DNA of 64,000 nucleotides from Isoetes taiwanensis (Eukaryota > Streptophyta > Lycopodiopsida > Isoetales > Isoetaceae): contig JAJEKV010000054.1 in the NCBI GenBank assembly GCA_021234155.1, forward strand, positions 5,687,962 to 5,751,961. Direction: 5' to 3'. Below, in pieces: positions 50,148 through 60,805 of this stretch (the first letter of the stretch is position 1; each line of letters begins with the position of its first letter). The translations under genes were made by a program, and so were the position numbers. Below the pieces are notes generated by a model. The model was not told where the DNA came from. It saw only the letters and a program-made list of their open reading frames with translations, and did not search any database.

Positions 50148-50485
50148 GCAAAAGTGTATTCCCGAATACACTTTTGCCGCACAAAGTAAAGCAAAATGTA
50201 TTCCCGAATACACTCTTCCTTAGACAGTTTAGCCAAAATGTATTCCGGAATACACTTTGGCAATCCCGTCAAACCAAAGTGTATTCAGGAATACACTTTG
50301 GCTTTTGATTAAGCCAAAGTATATTAGGAATACACTTTGGTTTGATTCGGGATTGCCAAAGTGTATTCGGAATACACTTTAAAGTTCGGAATAATACGAC
50401 TTCGGATTGGTAGGCAAAAGTGTATTCCGGAATACACTTTGGCTTACCAATGAAAGCAGAAGTGTATTCGGGAATACACTTTGGC
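50148..50485. repeat. Cluster of eight palindromes upstream of the methyltransferase
   Basis: Copies at 50148-50177, 50191-50213, 50232-50261, 50273-50302, 50311-50340, 50358-50380, 50413-50442 and 50456-50485. The shared form is GCCAAAGTGTATTCC plus its complement, and the flanking arms vary from 7 to 10 bp. The centre varies among CCGG, CCCG, CGGG, CAGG, CGG and AGG. Spacing is irregular (about 35-55 bp) with no conserved spacer, so this is not a CRISPR array. The cluster lies between the methyltransferase exons and the divergent DUF7869 gene. Confidence 0.95.
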
Positions 50486-50749
50486 TACACAGAAGGACAG
50501 TACGTCTAACTTAAATGATTAAAAGCACGTACAAAAAAACAAGTCGCACTAACCTGTCCATCTTATGCCTATGCAAATCGGAATACTTTCGGCGAAAATT
50601 TTTATGGTATTTTCGGATCAGCGGACCGGAGCTGCGGAAGTCGAATAGAAAAGTGAGGGCGCATTTTTTTTCTTTTAAAGATACGCTGACATGTTTGTCC
50701 AAGTTCTATGTGAAAATCGAAGACGATGCGTTATCTTGGCCACTCATTG

Positions 50750-50835
50750 TGTATTAGGAATACATTTGCAGTTTCTTTTTGTCTTCTGCTTTTCCTTTCC
50801 TTCGATGCACAACTCGATTTGTATTCCCGAATACA
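50750..50835. repeat. Two further palindromes near the DUF7869 gene start
   Basis: TGTATTAGGAATACA at 50750-50764 and TGTATTCCCGAATACA at 50820-50835, without the outer GCCAAAG arms. They lie 60-145 bp upstream of the likely DUF7869 start codon at 50895. Confidence 0.9.
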
Positions 50836-50894
50836 AAATGCACACCACTTCTGTGTTTTACTTACGTCTAACAAATGTTTTGCAGCTTCATAAG

Positions 50895-53800
50895 ATGGTT
50901 AACCGCGTGCTGAACAAGCTACCACCACCTTTTGTAGTATCTAGTTAGGGTCCGGTTCGGAGGGAGCCACGGTCGGGGCGTTGTTTGTCATGATACCACC
51001 TCTTCTCCATCTCGTTCCTCAGCAACCTCCTCGTTGCTTGTCTTCGACACTCCGAATCCAGAAACAAACAGGTTGCCACAACCCTTCCAGCCGTCACCAA
51101 GTCCTGTATAGAATAGACTACCCCCTCCATTCATTCCATCACCACCTGTACGTAACATGCTTCCACTACCCTTTGTTCCTTCCCCCGAAAGTGCAACAGC
51201 TCCACATGCAAAGGTTACTCGGAACAGGCTCCCCCCACCCTTTGTCGTATCTCCAACACCAAATAGAAGTGCAAGGTCTGCTGCACGGTCTGAAGAATAG
51301 GAGATTCACCACAACTTCTTTGAATATGACTTCAACACAAATGAGGATGATGTTCCAGCTTCAACACCTCTACACACAAATATTGTGACACATGGGTTTT
51401 TGCAGAGTTTCAAAGTGCAAGAAGAGATATGTTTGCAAGAACTCCTCAACAAGATCTTTGCCACAACATCCGCTACCACATTAGGTTATGGCCCATCTCC
51501 TACATTTAACACCGTGCCTCCGCTTTTAGGGAACGACTTCACGAGGCCTCTTTTCCTCTAGAAACACACCGGTGAGGGTAGAGGAGGCCACTCCAAGAGT
51601 AGAACTCGTCCAAGATGAAGGCAACAACGACCAAGCGAGATTACATGTTCTCCAGCCCAAAGTACCCGTAAATTCAGGGTGGATTATGGATTGAGAGCAT
51701 GTTCATCCGTGAGAAGGAAAAACCTTATGGGCCGAGAACAAAATGAGGAGAATTCTAAGAACTACTAGATCTTTGCTCATTGGGTTGCATCACCAAATTG
51801 AACATGGCTAAACTTCGTGAAATTAGAAGCAGTGCAGTTCGATGACATTATCGGATCAAAATGCCTACTTGGCATACGATGTGTAAGGCCGGAGACCGCC
51901 AAAACATTCTTGCACTACATTAGAGGAGAACAAGTGTGTGCGAAATGTTTTATGGTTGTTCACCAAATCTAGGATCCACTAGAATGTCGAATACACCGAA
52001 GATTGGATAAAGTCCCTGCACAATTGATGATCACTGCGGGCCAGGAAGAGTTGTAACAATGCACGCCTTAGGTGCTGTAGCTTGGATGGAGAAATATTTT
52101 AGAGAGACATGTGAAAAGCTGCCAAATAGTAAAATGTATCATTTGACGGACAACATCACAAAAAAGATGTCTTCAACCAAGATTACAAAGAAACATGCAC
52201 TCAGTCTCAACACATCTCTTACTCTCACTTCACTGTAGTTTGATCTTGTCAAAATTCCCCAAAAACATAGGATGTCTGTGTGCTCAACGTGTGCAGAATT
52301 GAAGAGCCAAAAAGAAACTGCAAAGACAGAGGTCGAAAAAAGTAAGTTGAAGTTCTTCATTCTCTAACTTGTTTCAAAGAATTGTTTTGACCTGAATTCT
52401 TGAGCAGGATATCGTGCAATGAAGCTTGCTAGACAACCGTGACCAACAAGCGGTGAGAGAAGGAAGCTTGCTAAGCACATGAAAAAGCTCTTGAACGTCC
52501 AACTGCGCAGTATATATGCATTTGTGATTGATGGGATGGATCAGAAAAAAGACTACTATTCCTCATTTCTTGAATATTCCTAAAGATGTGCGGAGGATTT
52601 GCTTTGTTAAGGTCCACCTTGTTGGAGCTATGGTCTTCAAAGGAAGTCTAAAGTGCAATGTCTTTTTGACGTATCCTAACTTGCATGGTGACCCGAACCT
52701 CACTGTTACAATTCTTAATAAGGTGCTTTGTGAGCAAGAGCAATTACCTCCAGTGCTCTACCTGCAGCTTGACAACACTACCAGGGAGAACAAGAATCAA
52801 ACACTCTTTGCTTTCTTGTGCCATGCTAGTGGAGCTAGGGATCTTCTTCAAAAAGTCAAGCTTGGATTCTTACTTGTAGGGCACACTCATGATCGGATAG
52901 ACTAGATGTTCAATGTGATTTTCCGTTCGTCTCTAAGAAGAAAGAAGGCTTTTTGTCTTCCTACTTTGGTTCGAATCATTGAAGACTCTTACACTCCCAT
53001 GCCAGTGGTTGAGCTTCTAGTGGAGACTGCTGACTTTAGGGAATTTGTTTTCTCTCAACGTGGCTCTAGAGAAGAAGCTGTAAACAAGTTGAACGATATT
53101 ACATTTCAACACCACATCAAGTTTTACTTGAAGGATGGACAGAGTTTTTTACAAGGGAAGAAATACACCACTACTAAAGACTGGAGTCCACCAGAGGGGT
53201 TGCGCTTCCTTAAGTATATTCCTGACACTTGCTTAGTAGAACGTGCTGAGCAGCTTCCTCTCAAAAACCCAAAAGAGTTAAAGCAGAAGAAAAGCACCCC
53301 GGCTAACTCCTTAAAAGCAATTGAAAGTGGAATTTCTGGGGGCTTTAAGTACTTCTTAGAAGAAGACCAAATGTGGTGGAGAAGCTTCTTTGCTGAACAA
53401 ACGATTGTGAATCAAAACTTAGCTCTAAGGCAAATGGAGGAAGCTTTCCATTGGCCTAATGCCTTCCACGAACTCCAGAACCAGGCAGGCCCAGAAGCAC
53501 CAGTAGCACCACCAGTACAGGAAGATGAGGATCGGGTCATGTACCTCGGGCCAAGACGCAAAAATGAGCCTGCGAGTAATATCACAAAAATTCCCAAAGG
53601 TATGTTGATTTCTACTCCGACTGAGGACGATGATAAAGGGCGACCTTTCTGGATAGCAAAAGTACTTGACACAGTCAAAGAGGAAGGCTTGGTGACTAAA
53701 CTCAAGATTCACTGGATGGCTACACGTCCAGAAAATGCTTTTGAAGGCAGATATGATTTAGAAATGAAAAGTCAAGGCAAGGGGAAAAAACTCAAGAGAG

Positions 53801-54105
53801 TGGGTAATAGGGATGAGCTAGACTTACGCAAAGTGAGTATTCTATGTTATGATTTCAAATTGAAATCTGACAATCGTTTACGCCAAAGAACAATCAATTT
53901 ACTTAAGAAGGCATGTAGCTACGAGGAAGAAGATGAAGAAGAGGGTGGTAATGCTTCAGCCTCTGTTGACAGTGACGAGGAAGATAACTCAAGCACTTCC
54001 TCAAGCGACAGCGAAAGAAGCGAAGGTGACGAAGATGGCATAAATGAGGATGAAGATGTGCTGGATCCCTCTGTGATCACTCCTCACACTTTTGTACATA
54101 ACTAA
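50895..54105 (+). pseudogene. DUF7869-type protein gene, broken
   Basis: The amino-terminal part (50895-51290) encodes several copies of an N-R/K-L-P-x-P-F-x-x-S-P motif. Further on, scattered frames show GEQVCAKCFMVVHQ and ALGAVAWMEKYFRETCEKLP, then the family core: VIDGMDQKK, LHGDPNLTVTIL, LYLQLDNTTRENKNQ and LLVGHTHDRID. The last 400 residues (52906-54105) are one clean frame ending in an acidic-serine tail. Breaks: a TAG at 50946, indels in 51.3-52.5 kb, a one-base A insertion near 52542 (after the DGMDQ block), and TAG at 52903-52905 where the family usually has Gln after HTHDxID. The family's function is unknown; three conserved acidic blocks could be an RNase H-fold nuclease, which is inference only. 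It is divergent from the methyltransferase gene. Confidence 0.7.
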
Positions 54106-56219
54106 GTCTTGTAAAAGGACTGTAAATTTTGTAAGTGAATGTGAAGATTTTGTCTTCAATTTTTGAAAATACTACAATTTCAGTTGTAAACTTCACTTAA
54201 AGTTTTGGTTAAAATATATGTTCCCTCAAATTAGAGGTTCTCTCTAAAAACATACTTCATCCAAATTCTTATTGCTAGAAAAGTGTCACTTTGAAATAGC
54301 TAATTCTCTCATTGCACAACAAAATTAGTGATTTTGGGGGGGGGTCAAGATACAGTTTTATGTCTTTTTTTTTTTAACCTCATTTCAGCCCTTTTTTTTG
54401 AAAAAAAAGGGAATCTTCGAGGAATATTCCTTTTGCTCCCGTTTCAACGATCCCCTCTCACTTCTATTGCAACTCTGTTTTATGTGACTTTGCTTTGCTT
54501 AGCAATATTACATGGCAAAATATTATGTTGTAGGCAGTGGCAGCAACTGCAGAGACAATAACTAATCAGGCCCCGACTCTTCATATTCATACTGTAGGTT
54601 ACTCTCAGCTTGGTACCTCCCCACTTGCCACATGTATCTATCTGCTCCAATTCCTACTGCCATATGCAATTTCTACATGTTTAGCAATTTCAGCAGATTT
54701 AGCTTGATTTTTACTCCAATATTGGTTGCAACGTGATGCTGCACCAAGGGTCACTTATTTCTTATCTTTAAGTTTCCACTTATTCTTGATTCAAGTGGAA
54801 TGACTTGCTTTTATTTGTTCATTTCAGAGGAAGAGGAGGAGAATACTGTGTCTTCTCAAGAGAAGCATGTAATCCACGTGAACACCTTGGAGTTAAGGTA
54901 AAAAAACATCTTGCAATGTGATTAATATTTAGTTAGTCTTAAAATCTAAAATTTTAGTAAGCATGCTTGCATTCTTTTTAATATGTTGCTTTTTCACAGT
55001 GTGAAAGAAAAAGAGGTTGTATGTATATTTCTCCTGACAATCTCGAACGTGGATCAAATGTATTCTCAACTGAACAAGTTCATGGCAGAGAAAAACAAAG
55101 CAAGACAGCAAACAAAGCAAGACAGCGAACGTTCATAGGTACTAGGAGAACTACACAAGCACAGAAGTTAGACTTAGTGGTAGAGTACTTATTGAGCAAG
55201 AATTCTCAGTTAACTGGTAGGAAACTGCTAGGAGACAGCTTGGTCAAACAGAATTGTGTATCAGATTTGTTTCTTGAAATCTGATTAGTTTGTTACTGTT
55301 GTTTTTGAAATAATAATTTTTTTTTATCAATTTGTTACTAATAAACTCTGCTCAAGTTGTTACTTATCAACTTATTTTTGAAATGGGTATTAACTTACAA
55401 ATGGTAACAGGGTATTTTCTTATGAATATTGGAATAGGGTATTATCTTACGAATGATAATAACAGGATATGTATTTGAAAGAGGGTATGTTATTTGGAAT
55501 GGAGTATTATTTGAAACAGGGAATTATTTGGAATGGGGTATTATTTGAAACGGGGTATTATTTTGCAAATGATAATAGGGTATGATTTGAAATAAGGTAT
55601 TACCTGAATAGGGTATTATCTTACGAATTATAACAGGGTATGAATTCACATTCTTTGATTGGGGGATTGCGACACCAGTGTAACGGGGTATTATCATACA
55701 AATGAGGAAAAGGGGATTGTGGCCAAATACCCCGATTCCAAAAATACATTTTATCCCCTGTTCTTCGACAGAAAAAGGGGATTTTATAGGCATTTTTGTG
55801 GGGTATTTTATAGGGCATTGGAGCACCTTTTTCGTTGTGCTATGTTACAGTATAGACTTGCTAACTTTACTCTTCAAATTATCGTTAGGCCTCAGATTCC
55901 AAATTGTAAGTGATTGGAACTTCATTTGTTTCCTGCAAAAATTGGGTGTGAAGGCGACTAATTGTTATGGTTATATATATTATGTTGTATCTTGGGTCTT
56001 TTGTGCATGGCCCAAATCTGTATCTGAGGCATTAGGAGAATCAAAGGCTCTATTTTCTCCATTAGATAGAATCAAAGGCTCATAGGATCTATGGATGATA
56101 AGGCTCATCCTGGTAAGGCTATGGCGAAACATCTACGATGCACTAAAGTTGTCCACTGGACCACTTGTCCATGGACCAGAATTTGTCCATCGTACCTCTG
56201 CCACGTAAACCCATATATC
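54106..56219. other. Interval with hairpin and GGGTATTAT repeats; no recognised gene
   Basis: 54389-54411 is a perfect inverted repeat, CCC(T)8 G (A)8GGG. From 55380 to 55810 degenerate repeats of the words GGGTATTAT and CTTACGAATGATAA dominate. A short segment at 54836-54898 reads like an acidic exon but has no partner. No terminal inverted repeats bounding the DUF7869/methyltransferase pair were found by eye. Confidence 0.45.
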
Positions 56220-56739
56220 TGTCATGAACCTACTCGAAAAACAAGGAAAATACGTGGAAAATACACAAGAAATACGGAAGAAATACGCCAAGATCGGCAA
56301 AGAATCTGATATATGAACAGGAATCAATAATACAATAGCCCGAAGGCAAGCAGGAATACAAGACAGATGCCTAGAAGGCTCAAGACTGGCGTTGAACCGG
56401 AATGGTTTGACAAGAAGGAGGTGCCTCCTTATATATCTAGACCAACAGTCAGGATTGCGCCACTCCAATGGATGAGATCGCGCCAAGTGTCGCGCATGCA
56501 TTTAGGTTCTAGAACATTCTAGAACCTTCTGGAGATAGTCCCACATATGAGGAAGACGTGAAGGAATGTCTTCAACAAATATTGGTAGCGCACTTGGCAA
56601 GGGTGTGTGACTCGCAACTGGAAGGTTGCGAGTTCAAACCTTGTCTTGTGCAACTACCCTTTTGCATCCGTGTGACGACCATCTTTTGTACATACGAGTA
56701 TAATGATCGTATGATACGAATATCCGTATGGTCGTCACA
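56220..56739 (-). repeat. Gypsy 3-prime LTR, 520 bp
   Basis: Retains a 29-bp segment near 56420-56448 that is missing from the other LTR. On the minus strand that segment reads GATATATAAGGAGG, a plausible TATA box. It also holds a tRNA-like motif at 56584-56645 on the plus strand. Confidence 0.95.
56584..56645 (+). other. tRNA-like A/B box segment inside the LTR
   Basis: GGTAGCGCACTTGGCAAG resembles a pol III A box, and GCGAGTTCAAACC about 35 bp later resembles a B box with a matching T-arm stem (GGTTGCGAGTTCAAACC). The arrangement is like the head of a tRNA-derived SINE. It is antisense to the retrotransposon and repeated in the other LTR at about 61977-62038. It does not fold into a standard full tRNA. 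Confidence 0.4.
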
Positions 56740-58393
56740 CCATCCCCCTCCTACGACGGCGACGAGTCCTCGAAGCTGGGGCCGGAGTACTCAAACTTGG
56801 CTTGTTCGGGTAACGTTGGTGAAACTCCGCAATTTTGTCAGGCGCATTAGTCAGATTCTCGGCAGGCTCCCAGGTTCTATCACTTGGCGAGTAACCTTCC
56901 CAATCAACAAAGTAATACAATCGTCGACGGAGAAACTTGGAGTCCAGAATCTCTCGAACCTCGAACTCCTCATGATCATCAATCTCGACTGGTGGTGGAG
57001 GTGGAGGTACGCGATCCGGAAATGGATTCGCCATATAGGGTTCTAACAAAGACACATGGAGTTCCAGACGAAAAGCAGCATCACCAACTCGGTCAATGAT
57101 CCGATAGGGACCTAAGCGCCGGTAGTCAAGCTTGTTACAAGGGCGAGCTGTCGGCAAATCCCGACGCAAGAGCCAGACAAGATCACCAACTGCAAAATGA
57201 GGAGCGTCCTGACGATGCTGATCTGCATGATAACGATAACGTGCTTGGGCCTGGAGAAGATGGTGCTGAAGATCATCCTGGAGCATGCGGAGCTTCTCGA
57301 GCCTGTCCTCGGCACTGGGATTGACTGAGTCATATCCAGGAGCAATCAAAGACCACCGGGGATGCATGCCGAAATTAATAAAGAACGGAGTCTGGCCTGT
57401 GGAGGCATGGACAGAATTATTATAAGCAAATTCTGCCAGCGGTAGCCAATCAACCCAGTCATCCTGCTGATAATTGATGAAGCATCGCAAATACTGCTCA
57501 AGGGTTTGATTAGTGCGCTCCACCTGTCCATTGGTCTCTGGATGATGTCCAGAAGAGAGCGAACGTTCCACATGCAAGAGTTGCAATAGACGCTTCCAAA
57601 AACTGGCAACAAATTGAGGGCCGCGGTCACTGACAATGTTATCTGGTAAGCCATGGAGTCGAACCACCTCTCGAAGCAAGAGAACCGCTGTGGCTTCACT
57701 AGAGATAGAAGTGCTGCAAGGAATGAAATGTGCCATCTTGGAAAAACGGTCAACAACAACAAGGATGGCGTCATGGCCCTGGGAGGATGGAAGCTCGACA
57801 ATAAAATCCACTGAAATACTCTTCCAAGGACCGGCTGGAACTGGTAAAGGCTGAAGCAGGCCATGAGGAAGATGCCTTGGAACCTTGGCTCGACAGCAGA
57901 TGTCACATGATCGAATAAAAGCTTCGACAGAGCGACGAAGACCTGGCCACCAATACTCTCGACTAATAAGTTCAAGAGTCTTGGCTACTCCAAAGTGTCC
58001 GGCCAGAGGTGAATCATGGCAAGCCTGAAGAACCTGAAGCCTAGAAGCACCATCTGGCACATATAGAAGCCCATCACGAAAGCAGAGTCCATCTCGAACC
58101 TCAAAACGATCATAGTCTGATCCCATCCGCTGAGAAGATGATGCAGCGCCAATGTGTGAGAATACATCTTGAGCCAATGGATCGGAGGGCAAAGATGCTC
58201 GAACAGACTCCAACAAGGCTGTATCATGAGGCCTCTCGAACAAAGTGAGAGCCATAAGCTGGAACCGATCAGGCCCTAAAATAACCTGTGATTGCTGATC
58301 ATATGCAGGATCACCTAGTTTGGGCTCAAGGTAGGAGCGTCGAGACAAGGCATTAGGCTTTCCTTGGAGGGATCCGGGGCGGTATTTGATCAT
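56735..58393 (-). pseudogene. Gypsy integrase with chromodomain (pol C-terminus)
   Basis: One 552-residue frame. It starts in the RNase H tail (KYRPGSLQGKPNALSRR), then integrase zinc finger (H in CHDSPLAGHFG, C in SCDICCRAK) and the D-D-E core: SVDFIVELP, NIVSDRGPQF and HPETNGQVERTNQ. The carboxyl end has the chromodomain FEVREILDSKF with YFVDWEGYSPSDRTWEP, which in chromoviruses directs integration to marked heterochromatin. A basic tail follows and ends just inside the LTR boundary. This part is intact; the break lies upstream, toward RT. Confidence 0.93.
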
Positions 58394-58501
58394 GAAATCA
58401 ATCCGGGATAATACTTGAGTATGCCACCGGGCTGGCGGCAGTTGAGCACTCGAAAGGCGGTGAAAATATTCGAGATTTCGGTGATCCGTAGAGCTGTGAC
58501 C

Positions 58502-58936
58502 TTATAAGGAGATCCCTCGAAACTTCTCCACTCCTCGAAAAAAAGAATCCACTATCGCCAACAACTCCTTGTCATAAATGGGATAGTTGATTTCAGACTG
58601 AAACTTTCGTGAATGATAGGCGATTGGATGCAATTCATGGTCATCCCCCTGTGATGGCGAGGATCCCACCACGCATAAAATCGGAAGCATCCGCTTCAAC
58701 AACATATGGGCATAAAAGGATCTGCATGAGCAAGAAGCTGGCGCCGTGGTGAAAGCATGCTTGAGGGTAACAAAAGCAGATTCCGCTTCCCACGGTCCAT
58801 TCGAATGGCACGCCCCTTGACGAGGAGGCGTGTCAAAGGAAGAGCAATCTCCGAATAATCCCGGATGAAACGCCGATAGAAATTGGCAAACCCAAGAAAA
58901 CACTGAACATCGCGAACGGATGAAGGTGTTTGACAC
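58502..58936 (-). pseudogene. Gypsy RNase H domain, frameshifted
   Basis: Readable RNase H landmarks are ESAFVTLKHAFTTAP, HPIAYHSRKFQSEINYPIYDKELLAIV and a frame break at about 58500 before the KYRPG tail. The acidic residues of the first strand are not clean in this frame. It overlaps the end of the RT frame. Confidence 0.75.
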
Positions 58937-59832
58937 TCCAGAACAGTGCTGACCTTTTCAGGATCCATAGAGACTCCATGTGGAGTGATCCGATAGCCAA
59001 GGAACTCCATATTATCCTGCTCGAACTGACACTTCTCAAGTTTGGCATATAACCCATGCTCACGAAGCTTCTGAAGGACCTGTCGAACATGCCTCTCATG
59101 TTCGTCGAGAGTCTTAGAATAAACAAGAATATCATCCAGATAGATGATAACAAAAGTGTCTAAGAACTCTCGAAAAACATCATTGGCCATATGCTGGAAC
59201 ACTGCTAAGGCATTGGTAAGTCCAAACGGCATAACTGTGTACTCGAAATGGCCATACCGAGTACGAAAAGTTGTTTTCCACTCATCACCCTCCCGGATTC
59301 GAATAAGATTGTAGGCACCCCGAAGATCAATCTTCGTAAAATAATGCGCACCTTGAAGTCGCTCCAACAACTCTGGGATCAGGGAAAGCGGATACCGATT
59401 CGGTACCGTGATTTTGTTGAGGCCGCGATAATCAACGACTAGCCGTAGCGAATCATCCTTCTTTTTGACAAAGAAGATAGGCGCTCCAGCAGGGGACTGA
59501 GAATGTCGAATGAAGCCAGTGGCTAGATTCTCCTCAATATAATCCTTAAAACCTTCAACTCGGCGGGAGATAGACCATATATCGGACCATATGGCGGCGT
59601 CCCGGCTGCAAATCAATAGGATAATCATATGGGCGATGCTCGGGAGTTTCTTGGCCTTGACTTTGTCAAACACATCGAGAATCGCCATATTTATCACGGG
59701 AGCATTGGAGCGAGCTTGATGGTGTCGAGCTAGCCGACGGGTGAACTGGATTGCAAAATGCGAACTTGGATCTTGCCTTCTAGATTTATCGAACTCGCGA
59801 AGAGAAATCTTGAGATAATCTGGCGAGGGCAT
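58696..59832 (-). pseudogene. Gypsy reverse transcriptase
   Basis: A 378-residue frame with all RT blocks: FIRHSQSPAGAPIFFVKKKD, LRLVVDYRGLN, RYPLSLIPELLERL, TKIDLRGAYNLIRI, TTFRTRYGHFEYTVMPFGL, IIYLDDILVYSK and LEFLGYRIT-like EFLGYRITPHGV. The catalytic YLDD is present. The end (below 58780) reads out of frame into RNase H. Start of the frame (59832-59600) is poorly conserved and contains frame irregularities. Confidence 0.92.
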
Positions 59833-59842
59833 GAAGAAGCCT

Positions 59843-60240
59843 CTACAAAAGCGGGATTAGGAACATGAGCAGAGCGAGAACGTGAGCAGGAGCAATTGGA
59901 ACATGAACCGGATCAAGAACTGGATCAAGAACTGGAGCGTAACAGTGGACTGGATCAAGAGCTGGAGCAAGAACGTAGACCTGGAGCAAGAACCGAGCAG
60001 GAAACGGGAACCGTAACCGAGGTAAACGGAGCTGGGGCTGGGACATCATCAAGAATATGATCAGAATCTGGGGTATGAACTAGAGCAGAGGCAAGAGGCG
60101 GATCAGAACATGGAACAGCAAGGACGGAGTCATGGGCCCACGATACTGCACGGATCGAAGTCGACGTTGGTGTAGAGACTGATCTGGCCGATGAATCCGG
60201 AACTAGAGCTAGAGCCCAAAAAATCAAAATGATCTAGTAC
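59843..60240 (-). pseudogene. Gypsy protease-RT linker, low complexity
   Basis: Minus-strand reading is rich in Pro, Val and Ala, built of GGAGCAAGAACTGGATC-like units on the plus strand. A copy of part of this linker is found at 15.75-16.1 kb. The function of such linkers is not known. Confidence 0.7.
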
Positions 60241-60256
60241 GCCAATCAACTGTGGG

Positions 60257-60540
60257 TTATGTAGCTCGCCGTGGGCACTCCAAGACTATTGGCGCATGAG
60301 GGCTAGCAATGAGATTGAAGGAAATACGACAAGAAACTCCCTCGAACAAAACACGAAGAGGCGGTACGATATTCTCAGGATCGCACTCGGTAGGCGATCT
60401 CCGCCCATCAATCACTTCAACAGAGCAGGCGGGATGCTCAACCTTGCTTCTAGGGATGGCGTGCTTCTTTGGCGAGCGCACTATCCATAAAAAAAGCACC
60501 ACAATCAAGTTTCGCCAACACTTTTAATTTCAACTTCTGA
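60257..60540 (-). pseudogene. Gypsy aspartic protease remnant
   Basis: The minus strand reads AKLDCGAFFMDS around 60480-60515 and then AKKHAIPRSK and ISFNLIASPHAPIVLG. D-C-G-A stands where retropepsins have D-S-G-A, followed by the hydrophobic ILG-like segment. Frame changes separate the parts. Confidence 0.6.
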
Positions 60541-60689
60541 TTTCAATGATATAGGGATGAAGAATGCCTTGCTGACCTTATCCGATGGAATAAACATGTC
60601 AGAAAATGTGGAAGGAGTCTGAGAAAAGGCGACCAGCCGACGAGAGACTCCTACTACTCGGATCGGCCCCTGAAGTTTTCCGACTGATT

Positions 60690-60760
60690 TAAGCGCTTCA
60701 CAGGGCATCCACGAGCGATATGACCAGCTCCTCCACAGTAGAGGCAAAGATTAGCCTCTC
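60690..60760 (-). pseudogene. Gypsy gag CCHC zinc knuckle
   Basis: In one minus-strand frame the sequence reads LCLYCGGAGHIARGCPVKR, a perfect C-x2-C-x4-H-x4-C knuckle for nucleic-acid binding. It is out of frame with gag upstream. Confidence 0.85.
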
Positions 60761-60805
60761 TCCGACGCTGCTTCTCCGGCGGATAAGGGTCCTCGAATCG
60801 CCCGA

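Noticed and set aside
50148-50485. CRISPR array
   Set aside because: The repeats are palindromic and clustered, but spacing is irregular, spacers are not of uniform length, and the region is eukaryotic with introns.
54106-56219. Terminal inverted repeats bounding the methyltransferase/DUF7869 pair
   Set aside because: Comparing flanks at 45.1-46.7 and 54.1-56.2 kb by eye gave no convincing inverted match.
56584-56645. Functional tRNA gene in the LTR
   Set aside because: T-arm-like and D-arm-like words exist, but I could not pair an acceptor stem, so I kept only a SINE-like call.
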